Source: Phaeacidiphilus oryzae TH49
Lineage (GTDB): Bacteria; Actinomycetota; Actinomycetes; Streptomycetales; Streptomycetaceae
Direction: 5' to 3'
DNA: 64,000 nucleotides
Assembly (NCBI RefSeq): GCF_000744815.1
Contig: NZ_JQMQ01000005.1
Span: forward strand, 4,472,055 to 4,536,054
The position numbers and the translations under genes were made by a program. The notes under the pieces are model-generated. The model saw only the letters and a list, made by a program, of their open reading frames with translations, did no database searches and was not told where the DNA came from. Below are positions 8,543-17,667 of this stretch, piece after piece. Every line of letters starts with the position of its first letter. Positions within the stretch are counted from its first letter, which is position 1.

Positions 8543-8558
8543 AGGACGGGATCGTCCT
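8543..8558 (+). promoter_or_regulatory. Inverted repeat, candidate RpiR operator
   Basis: AGGACGGGATCGTCCT is a 6-bp perfect inverted repeat around GGAT, about 93 bp upstream of the RpiR regulator's start. Autoregulation of this family commonly uses such sites; binding is inferred. Confidence 0.4.
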
Positions 8559-8650
8559 GGTAAGTCGTCCCGGTCTTCGAGGGAAAAGATCTGGTGGGAG
8601 AGGTCGTCCCGGTTAGAGTCTTGACCCACCCGCAGCCTCGGAGGATCGCG

Positions 8651-9574
8651 ATGAGTGTGCCCAGTGCGCCACAGGAGGGTGCCGCGTCGGGTGCCGCGCC
8701 GGGTGTGGTCGAGGCGGGGCCGTCCACCCGGCTGCTGCGCCTCTTCGAGGGGCACCGGCTGACGCCCACCCAGCGCCGGATCGCCCACGCCCTGGTGACC
8801 AACGCCGCGGAGACCCCCTTCCTGTCCAGCGTCGAGGTGGCCGAGCTGGCCGGGGTCAGCCAGCCGTCGGTGACCAGGTTCGCCGTGGCGCTCGGCTTCG
8901 ACGGCTACCCGGCGCTCCGCAGGCGGCTGCGCGAGCTGGGGCTGGCGGAGGGCGCGGAGGCCGCCGCGGCCGGTTCCCGGGAGACGCCGGGCGAGGCCGC
9001 GCGGAACGAGCACCAGCAGGCGGTCCTCTCCGAGCTGGCCAATCTGGAGCGGCTGGCGGAGGTGCTCGCCGACCCGGAGCCGGTGCAGCGGGCGGCCCGG
9101 GCGATGGCCGCGTCCCGGCCGCTGCCGGTGGTCGGGCTGCGCGCGGCCTCCGCGCAGGCGGCCGGCTTCAGCTACTTCGCCAGGAAGGTGCACCCGGACG
9201 TCCGGCTCCTCGACGAGGGCGGCAGCATGCTGGCCGAACGGCTCGACCGGGCCGTGGACGCCGGGGCGAGCACCCTCCTCTGCTTCGCGCTGCCGCGCTA
9301 TCCGCGGGAGCTGGTGGAGGTGCTGGAGCAGGCGCGGGACCGGAAGCTCTTCGTGGTGACGGTGGCGGACAGCGCGTTCGCGCCGGTCGCCCGGCTCTCC
9401 GATCTGCTGCTGCCGGCGGCGGTGGGCAGCCAGCTGGTCTTCGACACGGCGTGCGCGCCGATGATGCTGGGCCGGGTGCTGCTGCAGGCGATGTGCGACG
9501 AACTGCCGGACGCCGAGGCCAGGTTGGAGCAGTTCGAGCGGACGGCGGCGTCGCGCGGGCTGTTCCTGGACTGA
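8651..9574 (+). CDS. MurR/RpiR-family transcriptional regulator
   Basis: The 307-aa regulator has an N-terminal HTH_6 domain (about 30-105; 'LTPTQRRIAHALVTNA', 'SVEVAELAGVSQPSVTRFAVALGFDGYPALRRRL') and a C-terminal SIS domain (about 130-275) that in this family binds phosphosugars or other small metabolites. The ATG at 8651 has GGAGG 6 nt upstream; earlier in-frame starts are not supported. Members of this family often lie near histidine- or sugar-utilisation genes, and the hut operon is about 7 kb downstream; direct control is only a possibility. An inverted repeat upstream suggests autoregulation. Confidence 0.9.
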   Translation: MSVPSAPQEGAASGAAPGVVEAGPSTRLLRLFEGHRLTPTQRRIAHALVTNAAETPFLSSVEVAELAGVSQPSVTRFAVALGFDGYPALRRRLRELGLAEGAEAAAAGSRETPGEAARNEHQQAVLSELANLERLAEVLADPEPVQRAARAMAASRPLPVVGLRAASAQAAGFSYFARKVHPDVRLLDEGGSMLAERLDRAVDAGASTLLCFALPRYPRELVEVLEQARDRKLFVVTVADSAFAPVARLSDLLLPAAVGSQLVFDTACAPMMLGRVLLQAMCDELPDAEARLEQFERTAASRGLFLD

Positions 9575-9640
9575 GTCCGGGGTGGGGCCGGGCGCGGCGC
9601 CGCCGTGGTTCCGGGGCCGGGTGGTGCGGTGCGGTGGGGG

Positions 9641-10354
9641 TCAGTGCTCGCCGGTGGAGTGGGTGTGCGGCAGGCGGACCCAGCCGGAGGCGCCGGTGCG
9701 CAGGTCCCGGACCAGCGACCACACGCCGTTGTCGCGGATCACCTCGAACCTGTCGCCGGCCTTCAGCAGGCCGGTGACCGGGTCGTCGGCGTCCGGGCCG
9801 TGCCGCAGCGAGAGCGCGGGGCCCTCGTGGCGGACCGCCTCGCCCGGGCGGCCTTCGGCGTTGCGGCCGGTCTCGTGGTGGCGGCCGGTCTCGTGATGGC
9901 CGGTCTCGTGACGCCCCGTCTCGTGGCGGCCGGTCTCGTGACGCCCCGACTCGTGCCCCAACGCGGACTCGTGGCCGGTCTCGTGGCCCGTCTCGTGGCC
10001 CGGCCTGTGGTGGGTCGGGAGGGTGCGGTGGACGGTCCTGCCGGTGGTGTGGGTGGTGGCGCCGGTGAGGGTGTGGCCGTGCCGGACGACGTGGTCGTGC
10101 CGGACGGCGTGGCCGGCGTGGCCGGGCTTGTGGTGCCTGGTCAGCCGCTCGTGGTGGGCGGCCGCGAGGTGCCCGGCGGACGGGTGCCCGGCGGTGGCGC
10201 GGCCCTTGTCGTCGGCGTCGTGGCGGTGGTGGGCCGTCGCGGCCTGCGCCGCGCCCGCCGGGAGGGCCAGGACGGCGGCCGCGCTGATCGCGGTGACGAG
10301 GACGGAGCGGACGCGCGCCTTGGCGGTGGGGCTCGGCGCGGGGGACTGCGACAT
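9641..10354 (-). CDS. Secreted His-rich repeat protein with C-terminal SH3-like domain
   Basis: The 237-aa preprotein has a Sec signal peptide (about 1-37, ending AGAAQA-AT). A long His/Gly/Thr-rich low-complexity region follows (about 40-175) with many near-exact 'HETGR/HETGH' units, and a bacterial SH3 domain ends the protein (about 185-237; 'VTGLLKAGDRFEVIRDNGVWSLVRDL...GWVRL'). SH3b domains usually bind cell-wall peptidoglycan; the His tract could chelate zinc or nickel. GGGAG lies 8 nt upstream of the ATG, whereas the longer open frame to 10465 adds a non-signal extension. Function unproven. Confidence 0.75.
   Translation of the reverse strand: MSQSPAPSPTAKARVRSVLVTAISAAAVLALPAGAAQAATAHHRHDADDKGRATAGHPSAGHLAAAHHERLTRHHKPGHAGHAVRHDHVVRHGHTLTGATTHTTGRTVHRTLPTHHRPGHETGHETGHESALGHESGRHETGRHETGRHETGHHETGRHHETGRNAEGRPGEAVRHEGPALSLRHGPDADDPVTGLLKAGDRFEVIRDNGVWSLVRDLRTGASGWVRLPHTHSTGEH
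9867..10012 (-). repeat. Intragenic HETG-encoding minisatellite
   Basis: Imperfect 12-15 bp units containing CGGTCTCGTG (plus-strand sense) recur about ten times and encode the HETG(R/H) repeats of the secreted His-rich protein. Copy number is likely to vary between strains. Confidence 0.75.
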
Positions 10355-10564
10355 CGGGTGGCTCCCTTTCGGTGGGACGGGGACTGATCGGGAAGCGGAA
10401 CGACCGGCGCGACCCGCGACCGGCCTTCCGACCTGCCTGAACCGTTCCGACCGGTAATCGGACATCCCCGCGGCCCACCCTTCACCCGCACAGGGCAGCG
10501 CGCGGCCCTCCGCTGCGCTGCCCTGGCGCCCCGTGCGTTCGGAATCCGGTGAGACCGGGTGAGA

Positions 10565-12763
10565 CTACGGTTGGACGGCCATCGCGAAGACGTGGATCGC
10601 GCTGGACGAGGGCAGCGTCACGCTCGCCACCTGCTTCCCCGCGGTCAGCGGGATCGCGTTGGTGTAGAGGCGGTACGAGACCCCGTAGTTGGCCGGACCG
10701 GTGGGGGTGTTCCGGTGGTCGGTGGTGAAGGCCGTCTTCGCCCCGTAGCTGTCGGTCGCCCCGCAGCACCAGTTGGGGAAGCCCAGGGTGCCGGTGGAGC
10801 TGCTGCCGTCGGTGTAGTGGACGGTGACGGTGTCGGAGGTGAAGCCGGCCTCCGCGCCGAGGAAGGCCAACCGGCTTCCGCTGCCGCTGAGTTCGATGGT
10901 CGGCGAGCCGCCCGCGACGTTGTCCGGGGCGCCGGCCGCCGCGCTCGGCCAGGTGAAGGTGTAGCCGTTGGCGCTGAGGGTCGCGCCCGGGGTGACGCCG
11001 GCCGCGGCCAGCGCCTGGGCGGAGTAGCTGTCGCCGTCGCCGTCGAAGTTCCCCGGGGCGGTGTCGCTCTCGTCGCTGACGCCGACGTCGTCGAAGGCGT
11101 GGGCCAGGCTGGTGTACGGGAGGTCGTAGCTCACCGTCTCCTCGCCGGCGGAGCCGAGCCGCTCGCCGGCCGCGGTGTACGCCGCGGTGGCGGTGAGGGT
11201 GCTGGTGGACCTCCCCTCGGGCGGGGTGGGCGCGGTGACGGTGAACTCGGCGGTGGCCGAGTGGCCGGGCAGGACGTCGCCGATCCGGGCCCGGGACGGG
11301 GTGACCGTCCAGCCCGTGGGGGCGGAGAGGGAGAGCGCGGCCCCCTTCAGCGGTGACGGCCCGTCATCGGTGAGGGACACCGGCACCGTCACGGCCTTGC
11401 CGCCGGGGAAGTCCCGCTGGCCCAGGCCGACCACGGTCGCGGGCGCGGCGGTGCCGCCGCCCCGGGAGACCCGGTAGATCACCGTGCCGTGCGGGGGGAC
11501 GGTGGCCGCGATGGTGCCGGTGGTCCGGGTGCGGGCCTTGGTCACGAGGTTCTTCAGGGTGTAGTCGCCGCCCCCGGGGAGGCCGGCCGTGGCGGCGGTG
11601 GTGGAGACGGTCTGCGCGATGTCGGCCTTGTTGAAGAGGACGACGGACCGGTCGCCGTTCGCCAGCGGCTTGCTGAGGACGTCGTACGGGGTGGCGGAGC
11701 CGGCCGGGGAGGACTGCACGACGGTGCCCTGCCTGCCCAGCGGGTCCTGGTCGACGGCGATGACGTCCTTGTTGGAGACGATCGCCAGCGGGGCGCCGGA
11801 GAGGGCGCCGACGTCCGTGGAGAGGAGGAGCGGGGAGGCTAGCTCGGACCAGAGGGTGAACTGGGACTGCTGCTCGGTCAGGGTGAGCCCGGGGTTCCCG
11901 GTCTCCAGCATGTCGGCGTCGTTCCAGTGGCCGGGGCCGGCGTACCGGGCGAGGCCGGGGGTGGAGGTCTGCGTGTAGTTGGTCAGCACGCTCGACCAGT
12001 TGTCGGCGATGTCGTCGCCGACCCGCCAGAGGTTCCCCTCCTGGCCGATCCACTTCATGATGTCCCAGAAGTCCTGGCCGTCGTAGTAGTAGGCCGGGGC
12101 GGACTCGGAGAAGACCATCGGGCGGCCGGTCTTCAGCAGGGCCTGGCTGGCCTGGGTGTAGACGATCTGGGCGACCTGGGCCGGGGTCTTGCCGGGGTAG
12201 TCGGAGAGCGGCTGGTAGCAGTAGTCCAGCTTGAGGTAGTCCACCCCCCACTTCGCGTAGTCGGCGGCGTCGGTGTCGAAGTGGCCGTAGGAGCCGGCGG
12301 CGCCCTGGCAGGTGTTGGTGCCGGCGTCCTCGTAGATGCCGAACTTCAGGCCCTCGGCGTGGAGGTGGTCGCCGACGGCCTTCATGCCGTCCGGGAAGCG
12401 GGTGGTGTCCACCTGGAGGTGGCCGGCGGCGTCCCGGGTCTTCTGCATCCAGCAGTCGTCGACGTTGACGTAGTCGTAGCCGAGCTTGGCCAGGCCCTTG
12501 GCGACGAGGGCGTCGCCGGTCTTCGTGAAGAGGTCGGCATTGATGTTGCAGCCGTACTTCGCCCAGTCGTTGAAGCCCATGGGCGGGGTGAGGGCCAGGC
12601 CGTTGTAGGAGCCGGCGGTCGTCCTGCTCGCGGCGGTGGTGGTGGCGGCGGTGGCGGTGCTCGCCGCGGCGGTGGGGGCGCCGGCCAGCGCGGCGGCGGC
12701 GAGAGCGGCGACCGCGGTGGCGGCGAGCGCGCCGAGGCGGAGCTTCCGGGGGTGTCTGGGCAT
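10565..12763 (-). CDS. Secreted GH27 alpha-galactosidase with C-terminal accessory domains
   Basis: The 732-aa preprotein hydrolyses terminal alpha-galactosides outside the cell. A signal peptide (about 1-35) precedes the GH27 barrel (about 55-340, then an antiparallel beta domain to about 430). 'LALTPPMGFNDWAKYGCNI' is the family start signature. The likely nucleophile is D180 in 'YLKLDYC' and the likely acid/base is D251 in 'LWRVGDDIADNW'. An NEW3-type beta domain (about 445-540) and a galactose-binding-like module (about 560-732) follow. AGGAAG lies 6 nt before the ATG at 12763. An inverted repeat about 100 bp upstream could be the operator. Confidence 0.93.
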   Translation of the reverse strand: MPRHPRKLRLGALAATAVAALAAAALAGAPTAAASTATAATTTAASRTTAGSYNGLALTPPMGFNDWAKYGCNINADLFTKTGDALVAKGLAKLGYDYVNVDDCWMQKTRDAAGHLQVDTTRFPDGMKAVGDHLHAEGLKFGIYEDAGTNTCQGAAGSYGHFDTDAADYAKWGVDYLKLDYCYQPLSDYPGKTPAQVAQIVYTQASQALLKTGRPMVFSESAPAYYYDGQDFWDIMKWIGQEGNLWRVGDDIADNWSSVLTNYTQTSTPGLARYAGPGHWNDADMLETGNPGLTLTEQQSQFTLWSELASPLLLSTDVGALSGAPLAIVSNKDVIAVDQDPLGRQGTVVQSSPAGSATPYDVLSKPLANGDRSVVLFNKADIAQTVSTTAATAGLPGGGDYTLKNLVTKARTRTTGTIAATVPPHGTVIYRVSRGGGTAAPATVVGLGQRDFPGGKAVTVPVSLTDDGPSPLKGAALSLSAPTGWTVTPSRARIGDVLPGHSATAEFTVTAPTPPEGRSTSTLTATAAYTAAGERLGSAGEETVSYDLPYTSLAHAFDDVGVSDESDTAPGNFDGDGDSYSAQALAAAGVTPGATLSANGYTFTWPSAAAGAPDNVAGGSPTIELSGSGSRLAFLGAEAGFTSDTVTVHYTDGSSSTGTLGFPNWCCGATDSYGAKTAFTTDHRNTPTGPANYGVSYRLYTNAIPLTAGKQVASVTLPSSSAIHVFAMAVQP

Positions 12764-12803
12764 CACACGCTTCCTCGCATCGGATGTCGGAACGTCGGGG
12801 CGT

Positions 12804-12850
12804 TGCCGTGCTGCCGTGCTGCCGTGCTGTGCGGTGCTGTGTCGTGCTGC
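12804..12850. repeat. Short tandem repeat in the alpha-galactosidase leader
   Basis: Three perfect tandem copies of TGCCGTGC (12804-12827) are followed by degenerate copies to about 12850, between the alpha-galactosidase start and its candidate operator. Confidence 0.7.
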
Positions 12851-12858
12851 GTCCGGCC

Positions 12859-12880
12859 GTGATGCGTGAAGCTGCATCAC
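12859..12880 (-). promoter_or_regulatory. Inverted repeat, candidate operator of alpha-galactosidase
   Basis: GTGATGC and GCATCAC form a perfect 7-bp inverted repeat with an 8-bp spacer, about 96 bp upstream of the GH27 start. The symmetry suits a dimeric carbohydrate-responsive repressor, but no regulator gene is adjacent. Confidence 0.4.
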
Positions 12881-12972
12881 TCGGGCTGCGTCCGAGCAGA
12901 TTCGCGCATTCCGGTTTCCCCGTCAACAGTCCCTCCTCATCCCGTTCTCAGGCCTCTTTCAGGAAGGCCGCC

Positions 12973-12978
12973 TAGCCT
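12973..12978 (+). promoter_or_regulatory. Putative -10 hexamer of a leaderless promoter
   Basis: TAGCCT lies 8 nt before the GTG at 12987, and no Shine-Dalgarno is present. Confidence 0.4.
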
Positions 12979-12986
12979 CTGCCGCC

Positions 12987-13541
12987 GTGAGAGCGGTACG
13001 CGGAAGGTATGGGCTGGCGCGGGTCTCGATCCTGCGCGGAACGGTGGCGGCGGCGCTGCTCTGGGCGGGGCTGCTCGGCGGCGCGGCCGGATCGCTGGTG
13101 CCGGTCCTGGTGCTGAACGCCTTCGTCTGGCTGAAGGTGGGCTCGGGGCTGCTCGTCCTCGGCTTCGCGGCGGGTCTGCTGCACCGGCGCCGGCTGATGT
13201 CCCGGCTGGCGGCGGACGCCGAGCGGGCCGGGTACGCGGTCACCCTGGAGCCGGTCGCGCTGACCCGCGCCCGGATGCGCCGGGCGCACGGCCTCTGGAT
13301 CCTGGCCGGCGGGGTCGCGGGCTGCGTGACCGGCATCGCGACCGGCCCGGCGCTGGGGATGCTGCTGTTCGGTGCCGGTCTGGGCCTGGGCCTCTCCGCG
13401 CTGCTGATGCGGCGTCAGGAGCGGCGGACGGAAAGACTGGTGTGGGCGCCGGTCGCCGACGGGCGGGGGCTCGCCCGCCGCCGCGGGGCGCTGGGCCCGT
13501 TCCTCACCACCGGCCCCGCGGCGGGCCGGGACGCCCGCTGA
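12987..13541 (+). CDS. Four-helix membrane protein, function unknown
   Basis: The 184-aa product has two N-terminal membrane helices (about 14-60), a basic cytoplasmic loop ('HRRRLMSRLAADAERAGYAV'), two more helices (about 103-140) and a basic C-terminal tail. No family motif is recognised. A leaderless-type -10 precedes the GTG start. It is followed after about 95 bp by the dimethylformamidase-like gene on the same strand. Confidence 0.6.
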   Translation: MRAVRGRYGLARVSILRGTVAAALLWAGLLGGAAGSLVPVLVLNAFVWLKVGSGLLVLGFAAGLLHRRRLMSRLAADAERAGYAVTLEPVALTRARMRRAHGLWILAGGVAGCVTGIATGPALGMLLFGAGLGLGLSALLMRRQERRTERLVWAPVADGRGLARRRGALGPFLTTGPAAGRDAR

Positions 13542-13622
13542 GCGCCCGGCGGTTCACCCGGACGACGGCCCGCCGACGGCGTGCCGGAAGGCGGCCGACA
13601 CCTCCGGCGCGGCCCGGTGGCA

Positions 13623-13628
13623 TAGCTT
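13623..13628 (+). promoter_or_regulatory. Putative -10 hexamer of a leaderless promoter
   Basis: TAGCTT lies 6 nt before the GTG at 13635, and no ribosome-binding site is present. Confidence 0.45.
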
Positions 13629-13634
13629 CGCGGT

Positions 13635-15170
13635 GTGCCCGATCTGCCGCGCCGCTCGGCGCTGTCCGCGCTCTCGGCCGTCGCCGTCCTCGCCGCCGGG
13701 GCCGGGGCGGCGGCCTTCGCGGCCGGCGAGTCCTCCGCCGGTGGCGACGCGGCGGGGAACGGCTGGCGGATCGGTTCTGGCGGCACTCTGCCGGTGGACG
13801 ACCGGTCGGCGCAGATCAAGGGGTACGCCTCGGCCGCGAGCGTCCCGGTCGGCGGCGTCCTCGACTTCCACGTCAGCACCCGGCCGGCCCGCCGCTACCG
13901 GATCACCGTCCACCGCGTCGACGGCGGCGGCGCCGACGGCGGGGCCCGGTTGCTGGCCGCCAGTCCGGAACTGCGCGGTACCGAGCATCCGGTGCCCGAG
14001 CCCCACCCGCGGACCGGGCTGATCCGCTGCGACTGGCCGGTCGGCTGGCGGCTGGAGGTCCCGCGGGGATGGCCGTCCGGCTCGTATCTGGCGGCCTTCA
14101 CCGCCGAGAGCGGGCACCGGAGCTACGCCCCCTTCGTGGTGCGGGACGACGGCCGCCGGGCGGGCCTGCTGGTGGTCCTGCCGTTCGCCACCTACCAGGC
14201 GTACAACCAGTGGCCGCTGGACGGGCGGACCGGCAGGAGCCTCTACTACGGCTACGGCCACGACCCCTCCGGCGGGGCGGCCGAGGCCTCCGGCACCCCG
14301 GTGGACGCGGCGGGAGCGGCCATGGCCTACGGGCTGAGGGCGCGTCAGGTCTCCTTCGACCGGCCGTACTCCGGGATCGGTCTTCCACAGCGCGCCGACA
14401 TGGACTTCCACGCTGTGCGGTGGCTGGAACGGGAGGGCTTCGGGGCGGACGCGGTGTACGCGGCGGGAACCGACCTCCACGACGGGACGGCGGACCTCTC
14501 GCGCTACCGGGCGGTGGTCTTCACCGGACACGACGAGTACTGGTCGGCCCCGATGCGGGAGGCGGTCGCCGCGGCGGTGGACGGGGGGACCAGCGTCGCC
14601 TTCCTCGGCGCCAACAACGTGTACTGGCACGTCCGCTTCCCCGGGGCCGGGGCGCGGACCGTGGAGTGCTGGAAGACCGATCCCGACCCCGCGCCCGGCC
14701 CCGGCGGTCCCACCCGCCGCTGGCGGGACCTCGGCCGGCACTCCGAGGAGGCCGAGCAGCGGCTGCTCGGCGTGCAGTACAACGGCATCCCGCGGACCGA
14801 GGTGCCGCTGGTGGTGGCCCGGTCGCGGCACTGGTTCTGGGCGGGCACCGGGGTGGCGGACGGCCATGCCGTCCCGCGGATCGTCGGCGGTGAGGCGGAC
14901 GGGCTGGACGAGGCGGCGCCGCGCCCGGCGGCCGCCGTCGAGCAGGTGCTCCTCTCGGCCTCCCCGTACCGGCCGCACGGCCGTGCGGAGGCGACTCTGA
15001 CCCAGCACACCAGCCTCTACCGGACCGGGCGCGGGGCGCTGTTCTTCGTCGCGGGCACGTTCAACTGGCCCGCCGGGCTGGACCGCCCGGGCTACGCCGA
15101 TCCCCGCATCCAGCGCGCCACCCGCAATCTGCTGCGGCGGATGACGGCGAGCGGCCGAGGCAGCGACTGA
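13635..15170 (+). CDS. Exported N,N-dimethylformamidase large-subunit-like protein
   Basis: The 511-aa protein resembles the beta (large) subunit family of N,N-dimethylformamidase. It has an N-terminal twin-Arg-containing hydrophobic export signal (about 1-30; '[24 protein letters not shown]'), a beta domain, then the family core with '[22 protein letters not shown]', '[18 protein letters not shown]' and '[13 protein letters not shown]'. Characterised members act on dimethylformamide using a mononuclear iron site; exported actinomycete paralogues probably have other amide substrates, and no small-subunit gene is adjacent. Its 3' end overlaps the convergent next gene by 79 bp. Confidence 0.8.
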   Translation: MPDLPRRSALSALSAVAVLAAGAGAAAFAAGESSAGGDAAGNGWRIGSGGTLPVDDRSAQIKGYASAASVPVGGVLDFHVSTRPARRYRITVHRVDGGGADGGARLLAASPELRGTEHPVPEPHPRTGLIRCDWPVGWRLEVPRGWPSGSYLAAFTAESGHRSYAPFVVRDDGRRAGLLVVLPFATYQAYNQWPLDGRTGRSLYYGYGHDPSGGAAEASGTPVDAAGAAMAYGLRARQVSFDRPYSGIGLPQRADMDFHAVRWLEREGFGADAVYAAGTDLHDGTADLSRYRAVVFTGHDEYWSAPMREAVAAAVDGGTSVAFLGANNVYWHVRFPGAGARTVECWKTDPDPAPGPGGPTRRWRDLGRHSEEAEQRLLGVQYNGIPRTEVPLVVARSRHWFWAGTGVADGHAVPRIVGGEADGLDEAAPRPAAAVEQVLLSASPYRPHGRAEATLTQHTSLYRTGRGALFFVAGTFNWPAGLDRPGYADPRIQRATRNLLRRMTASGRGSD

Positions 15171-15802
15171 GACGGCGATCGCGGCAGCACGCCGGTGGCG
15201 GCCACCGCCGCGAGCAGCAGCAACCACCCGGCGCCGACCGCCGCGCCCGTCACCAGCAGGGCGGCCAGCAGCACCGCATAGCCGAGCCCGGCCGCCGCGG
15301 GCCGGCGCCCCGGCCGGGAGTCCGGCTGGGACGCGGTCTCCCACCAGGCCGCGGCCAGCAGCACCGCCGGGCAGGAGAACCAGGGCGAGCCCAGGTCCGC
15401 CACCCGCAGCAGCCCGGGGCCGGCCGCCTCGGCGAGCCCGGCCGGCCCCCACTCGACGAGCGCCACCGCCGCCGAGGCGACCACCCCGGCGAGGAGCTGG
15501 GCTCCCAGACCGGCCAGCGCGGGCCGCCGGAGGCCGGGCCGGAGGGCCGCGGCCGCCCAGAGCGCGGCCAGCCCCAGCCAGACGCCGAGCCAGGCGTAGA
15601 CCTCGCCCATGGAGGCCGCGTACGACCAGTCGTTGTGCCCGACCAGCCGCAGTCCCTGCCCGAGGACCCGGGCCAGCACTCGGTGGGCGGGGACGAACGC
15701 GGCCCCGGCCCAGGGCACGGCGGCCAGCGTCACCGCCGCGACCAGCGCCGCGGCCTGCACCGCCGCCCGCTCGCCCGTCCGCTCGCCCGTCCGCTCGGCC
15801 AT
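15092..15802 (-). CDS. Six-helix membrane protein, function unknown
   Basis: The 236-aa product has a short N-terminal repeat ([10 protein letters not shown]) and about six hydrophobic helices, with a basic C-terminal tail. No catalytic motif is recognised. The last 79 bp overlap the 3' end of the convergent dimethylformamidase-like gene. TACCGT lies 6 nt before the ATG; GGAGG abuts the ATG, too close for normal initiation, so a leaderless message is likely. Confidence 0.6.
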   Translation of the reverse strand: MAERTGERTGERAAVQAAALVAAVTLAAVPWAGAAFVPAHRVLARVLGQGLRLVGHNDWSYAASMGEVYAWLGVWLGLAALWAAAALRPGLRRPALAGLGAQLLAGVVASAAVALVEWGPAGLAEAAGPGLLRVADLGSPWFSCPAVLLAAAWWETASQPDSRPGRRPAAAGLGYAVLLAALLVTGAAVGAGWLLLLAAVAATGVLPRSPSQSLPRPLAVIRRSRLRVARWMRGSA

Positions 15803-15808
15803 CCTCCG

Positions 15809-15814
15809 ACGGTA
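15809..15814 (-). promoter_or_regulatory. Putative -10 hexamer of a leaderless promoter
   Basis: TACCGT lies 6 nt upstream of the ATG at 15802. Confidence 0.4.
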
Positions 15815-15934
15815 TGCGCTCCGGGCCGGGGGAGGCGGCAGGGCACCGCCGAGTTCACCCGGTCTTCGGCGCGCCGACGCGTGAACCCCGGCTCCCGGGG
15901 CGGGGGGTCTGGACTCGGCTGCTGTGTACGGCTA

Positions 15935-15959
15935 CATTCAGAGCCTGACGTTGTGAATG
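15935..15959 (+). promoter_or_regulatory. Inverted repeat upstream of hutU, candidate hut operator
   Basis: CATTCA and TGAATG form a perfect 6-bp inverted repeat with a 13-bp spacer, ending 51 bp before the hutU ATG. It is the only clear dyad in the promoter region of the hut operon. Confidence 0.35.
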
Positions 15960-16009
15960 AAGTTATCCAGCAGGTGGCGGGCGAAGCGGCCCGCCGGAGA
16001 GGTCGGAGC

Positions 16010-17662
16010 ATGGGCCGGACCGTTCGCGCGCCGCGCGGGAGCAAGCTCAACACCCTTGGCTGGCAGCAGGAAGCGGCCTACCGCATGCTGCAGAACAACC
16101 TCGACCCCGAGGTCGCCGAGCACCCCGAGAAGCTCGTCGTCTACGGCGGGACCGGCAAGGCCGCCCGCGACTGGCGCTCCTTCGACGCCATGCTGCGGAC
16201 CCTCCAGACGCTGAAGCAGGACGAGACGATGCTCGTCCAGTCCGGCCGCCCGGTCGGCGTCATGCAGACCCACGAGTGGGCCCCGCGGGTCCTCCTCGCC
16301 AACTCCAACCTGGTCGGCGACTGGGCCAACTGGGAGGAGTTCCGCCGCCTGGAGCAGCTCGGCCTCACCATGTACGGCCAGATGACCGCCGGGTCCTGGA
16401 TCTACATCGGCACCCAGGGCATCCTCCAGGGCACCTACGAGACCTTCGCGGCCGTCGCGGCCAAGAAGTTCGACGACACCCTGGCCGGGACCATCACCCT
16501 GACCGCCGGCCTCGGCGGGATGGGCGGCGCCCAGCCGCTCGCCGTCACCATGAACGGCGGCGTGGCGATCTGCGTCGACTGCGACCCGCGGGCCATCGAC
16601 CGCCGGATCGAGCACCGCTACCTGGACGTCAAGGCCAACGACGTCAAGCACGCGCTGCAGCTGGCCACCGAGGCCAGGGACGCCCGCAAGCCGCTCTCCA
16701 TCGGCCTGCTGGGCAACGCCGCCGAGCTGCTGCCGCAGCTCCTCGCGGACGGCGCCCCGATCGACATCGTCACCGACCAGACCTCGGCCCACGACCCGCT
16801 GTCCTACCTCCCGGTGGGCGTCGACTTCGACGACATGGCCGCCTACGCGGCCGAGAAGCCCGAGGAGTTCACCCAGCGCGCCCGCGAGTCGATGGCCAGG
16901 CACGTCGAGGCGATGGTCGGCTTCCAGGACGCCGGCGCCGAGGTCTTCGACTACGGCAACTCGATCCGCGGCGAGGCCAAGCTGGCCGGCTACGAGCGGG
17001 CCTTCGACTTCCCCGGCTTCGTCCCGGCGTACATCCGGCCGCTGTTCTGCGAGGGCAAGGGCCCGTTCCGGTGGGCCGCCCTCTCCGGCGACGCCAAGGA
17101 CATCGCCGCCACCGACAAGGCGATCCTGGACCTCTTCCCGGAGAACGAGTCGCTGGCCCGCTGGATCAAGATGGCCGGCGAGCGGGTGCACTTCCAGGGC
17201 CTGCCCTCGCGGATCTGCTGGCTGGGCTACGGCGAGCGGGACAAGGCCGGCGAGCGGTTCAACGAGATGGTCGCCGACGGCACCATCAGCGCCCCGCTGG
17301 CCATCGGCCGCGACCACCTGGACTGCGGCTCGGTCGCCTCCCCGTACCGGGAGACCGAGGCGATGCTGGACGGCTCGGACGCGATCGCCGACTGGCCGCT
17401 GCTCAACGCCATGGTGAACGTCGCCTCCGGCGCCTCCTGGGTCTCCATCCACCACGGCGGCGGGGTCGGCATGGGCCGCTCCATCCACGCCGGGCAGGTC
17501 TCGGTGGCCGACGGCACCGCGCTCGCCGGGGAGAAGCTGCGCCGGGTGCTGACCAACGACCCGGGGATGGGCGTCATCCGGCACGTGGACGCCGGCTACG
17601 AGATCGCCGACCGGGTCGCCGACGAGCGCGGGGTCCGCGTCCCCATGCGCGAGGGGGAGTAG
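16010..17662 (+). CDS. hutU: Urocanate hydratase
   Basis: The 550-aa cytoplasmic NAD-dependent enzyme converts urocanate to imidazolone propionate, the second step of histidine degradation. Length and sequence are near-textbook: '[14 protein letters not shown]', '[22 protein letters not shown]', '[20 protein letters not shown]', and the active-site Cys in '[13 protein letters not shown]'. The ATG at 16010 has GGAGAGG 7 nt upstream; the frame is open much further upstream but without homology. It is the first gene of a four-gene coupled hut operon and is followed after 5 nt by the amidohydrolase. Confidence 0.98.
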   Translation: MGRTVRAPRGSKLNTLGWQQEAAYRMLQNNLDPEVAEHPEKLVVYGGTGKAARDWRSFDAMLRTLQTLKQDETMLVQSGRPVGVMQTHEWAPRVLLANSNLVGDWANWEEFRRLEQLGLTMYGQMTAGSWIYIGTQGILQGTYETFAAVAAKKFDDTLAGTITLTAGLGGMGGAQPLAVTMNGGVAICVDCDPRAIDRRIEHRYLDVKANDVKHALQLATEARDARKPLSIGLLGNAAELLPQLLADGAPIDIVTDQTSAHDPLSYLPVGVDFDDMAAYAAEKPEEFTQRARESMARHVEAMVGFQDAGAEVFDYGNSIRGEAKLAGYERAFDFPGFVPAYIRPLFCEGKGPFRWAALSGDAKDIAATDKAILDLFPENESLARWIKMAGERVHFQGLPSRICWLGYGERDKAGERFNEMVADGTISAPLAIGRDHLDCGSVASPYRETEAMLDGSDAIADWPLLNAMVNVASGASWVSIHHGGGVGMGRSIHAGQVSVADGTALAGEKLRRVLTNDPGMGVIRHVDAGYEIADRVADERGVRVPMREGE

Positions 17663-17667
17663 CACCG

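Noticed and set aside
9867-10012. CRISPR or noncoding repeat array
   Set aside because: The units stay in frame and encode HETG residues inside a gene with signal peptide and SH3 domain.
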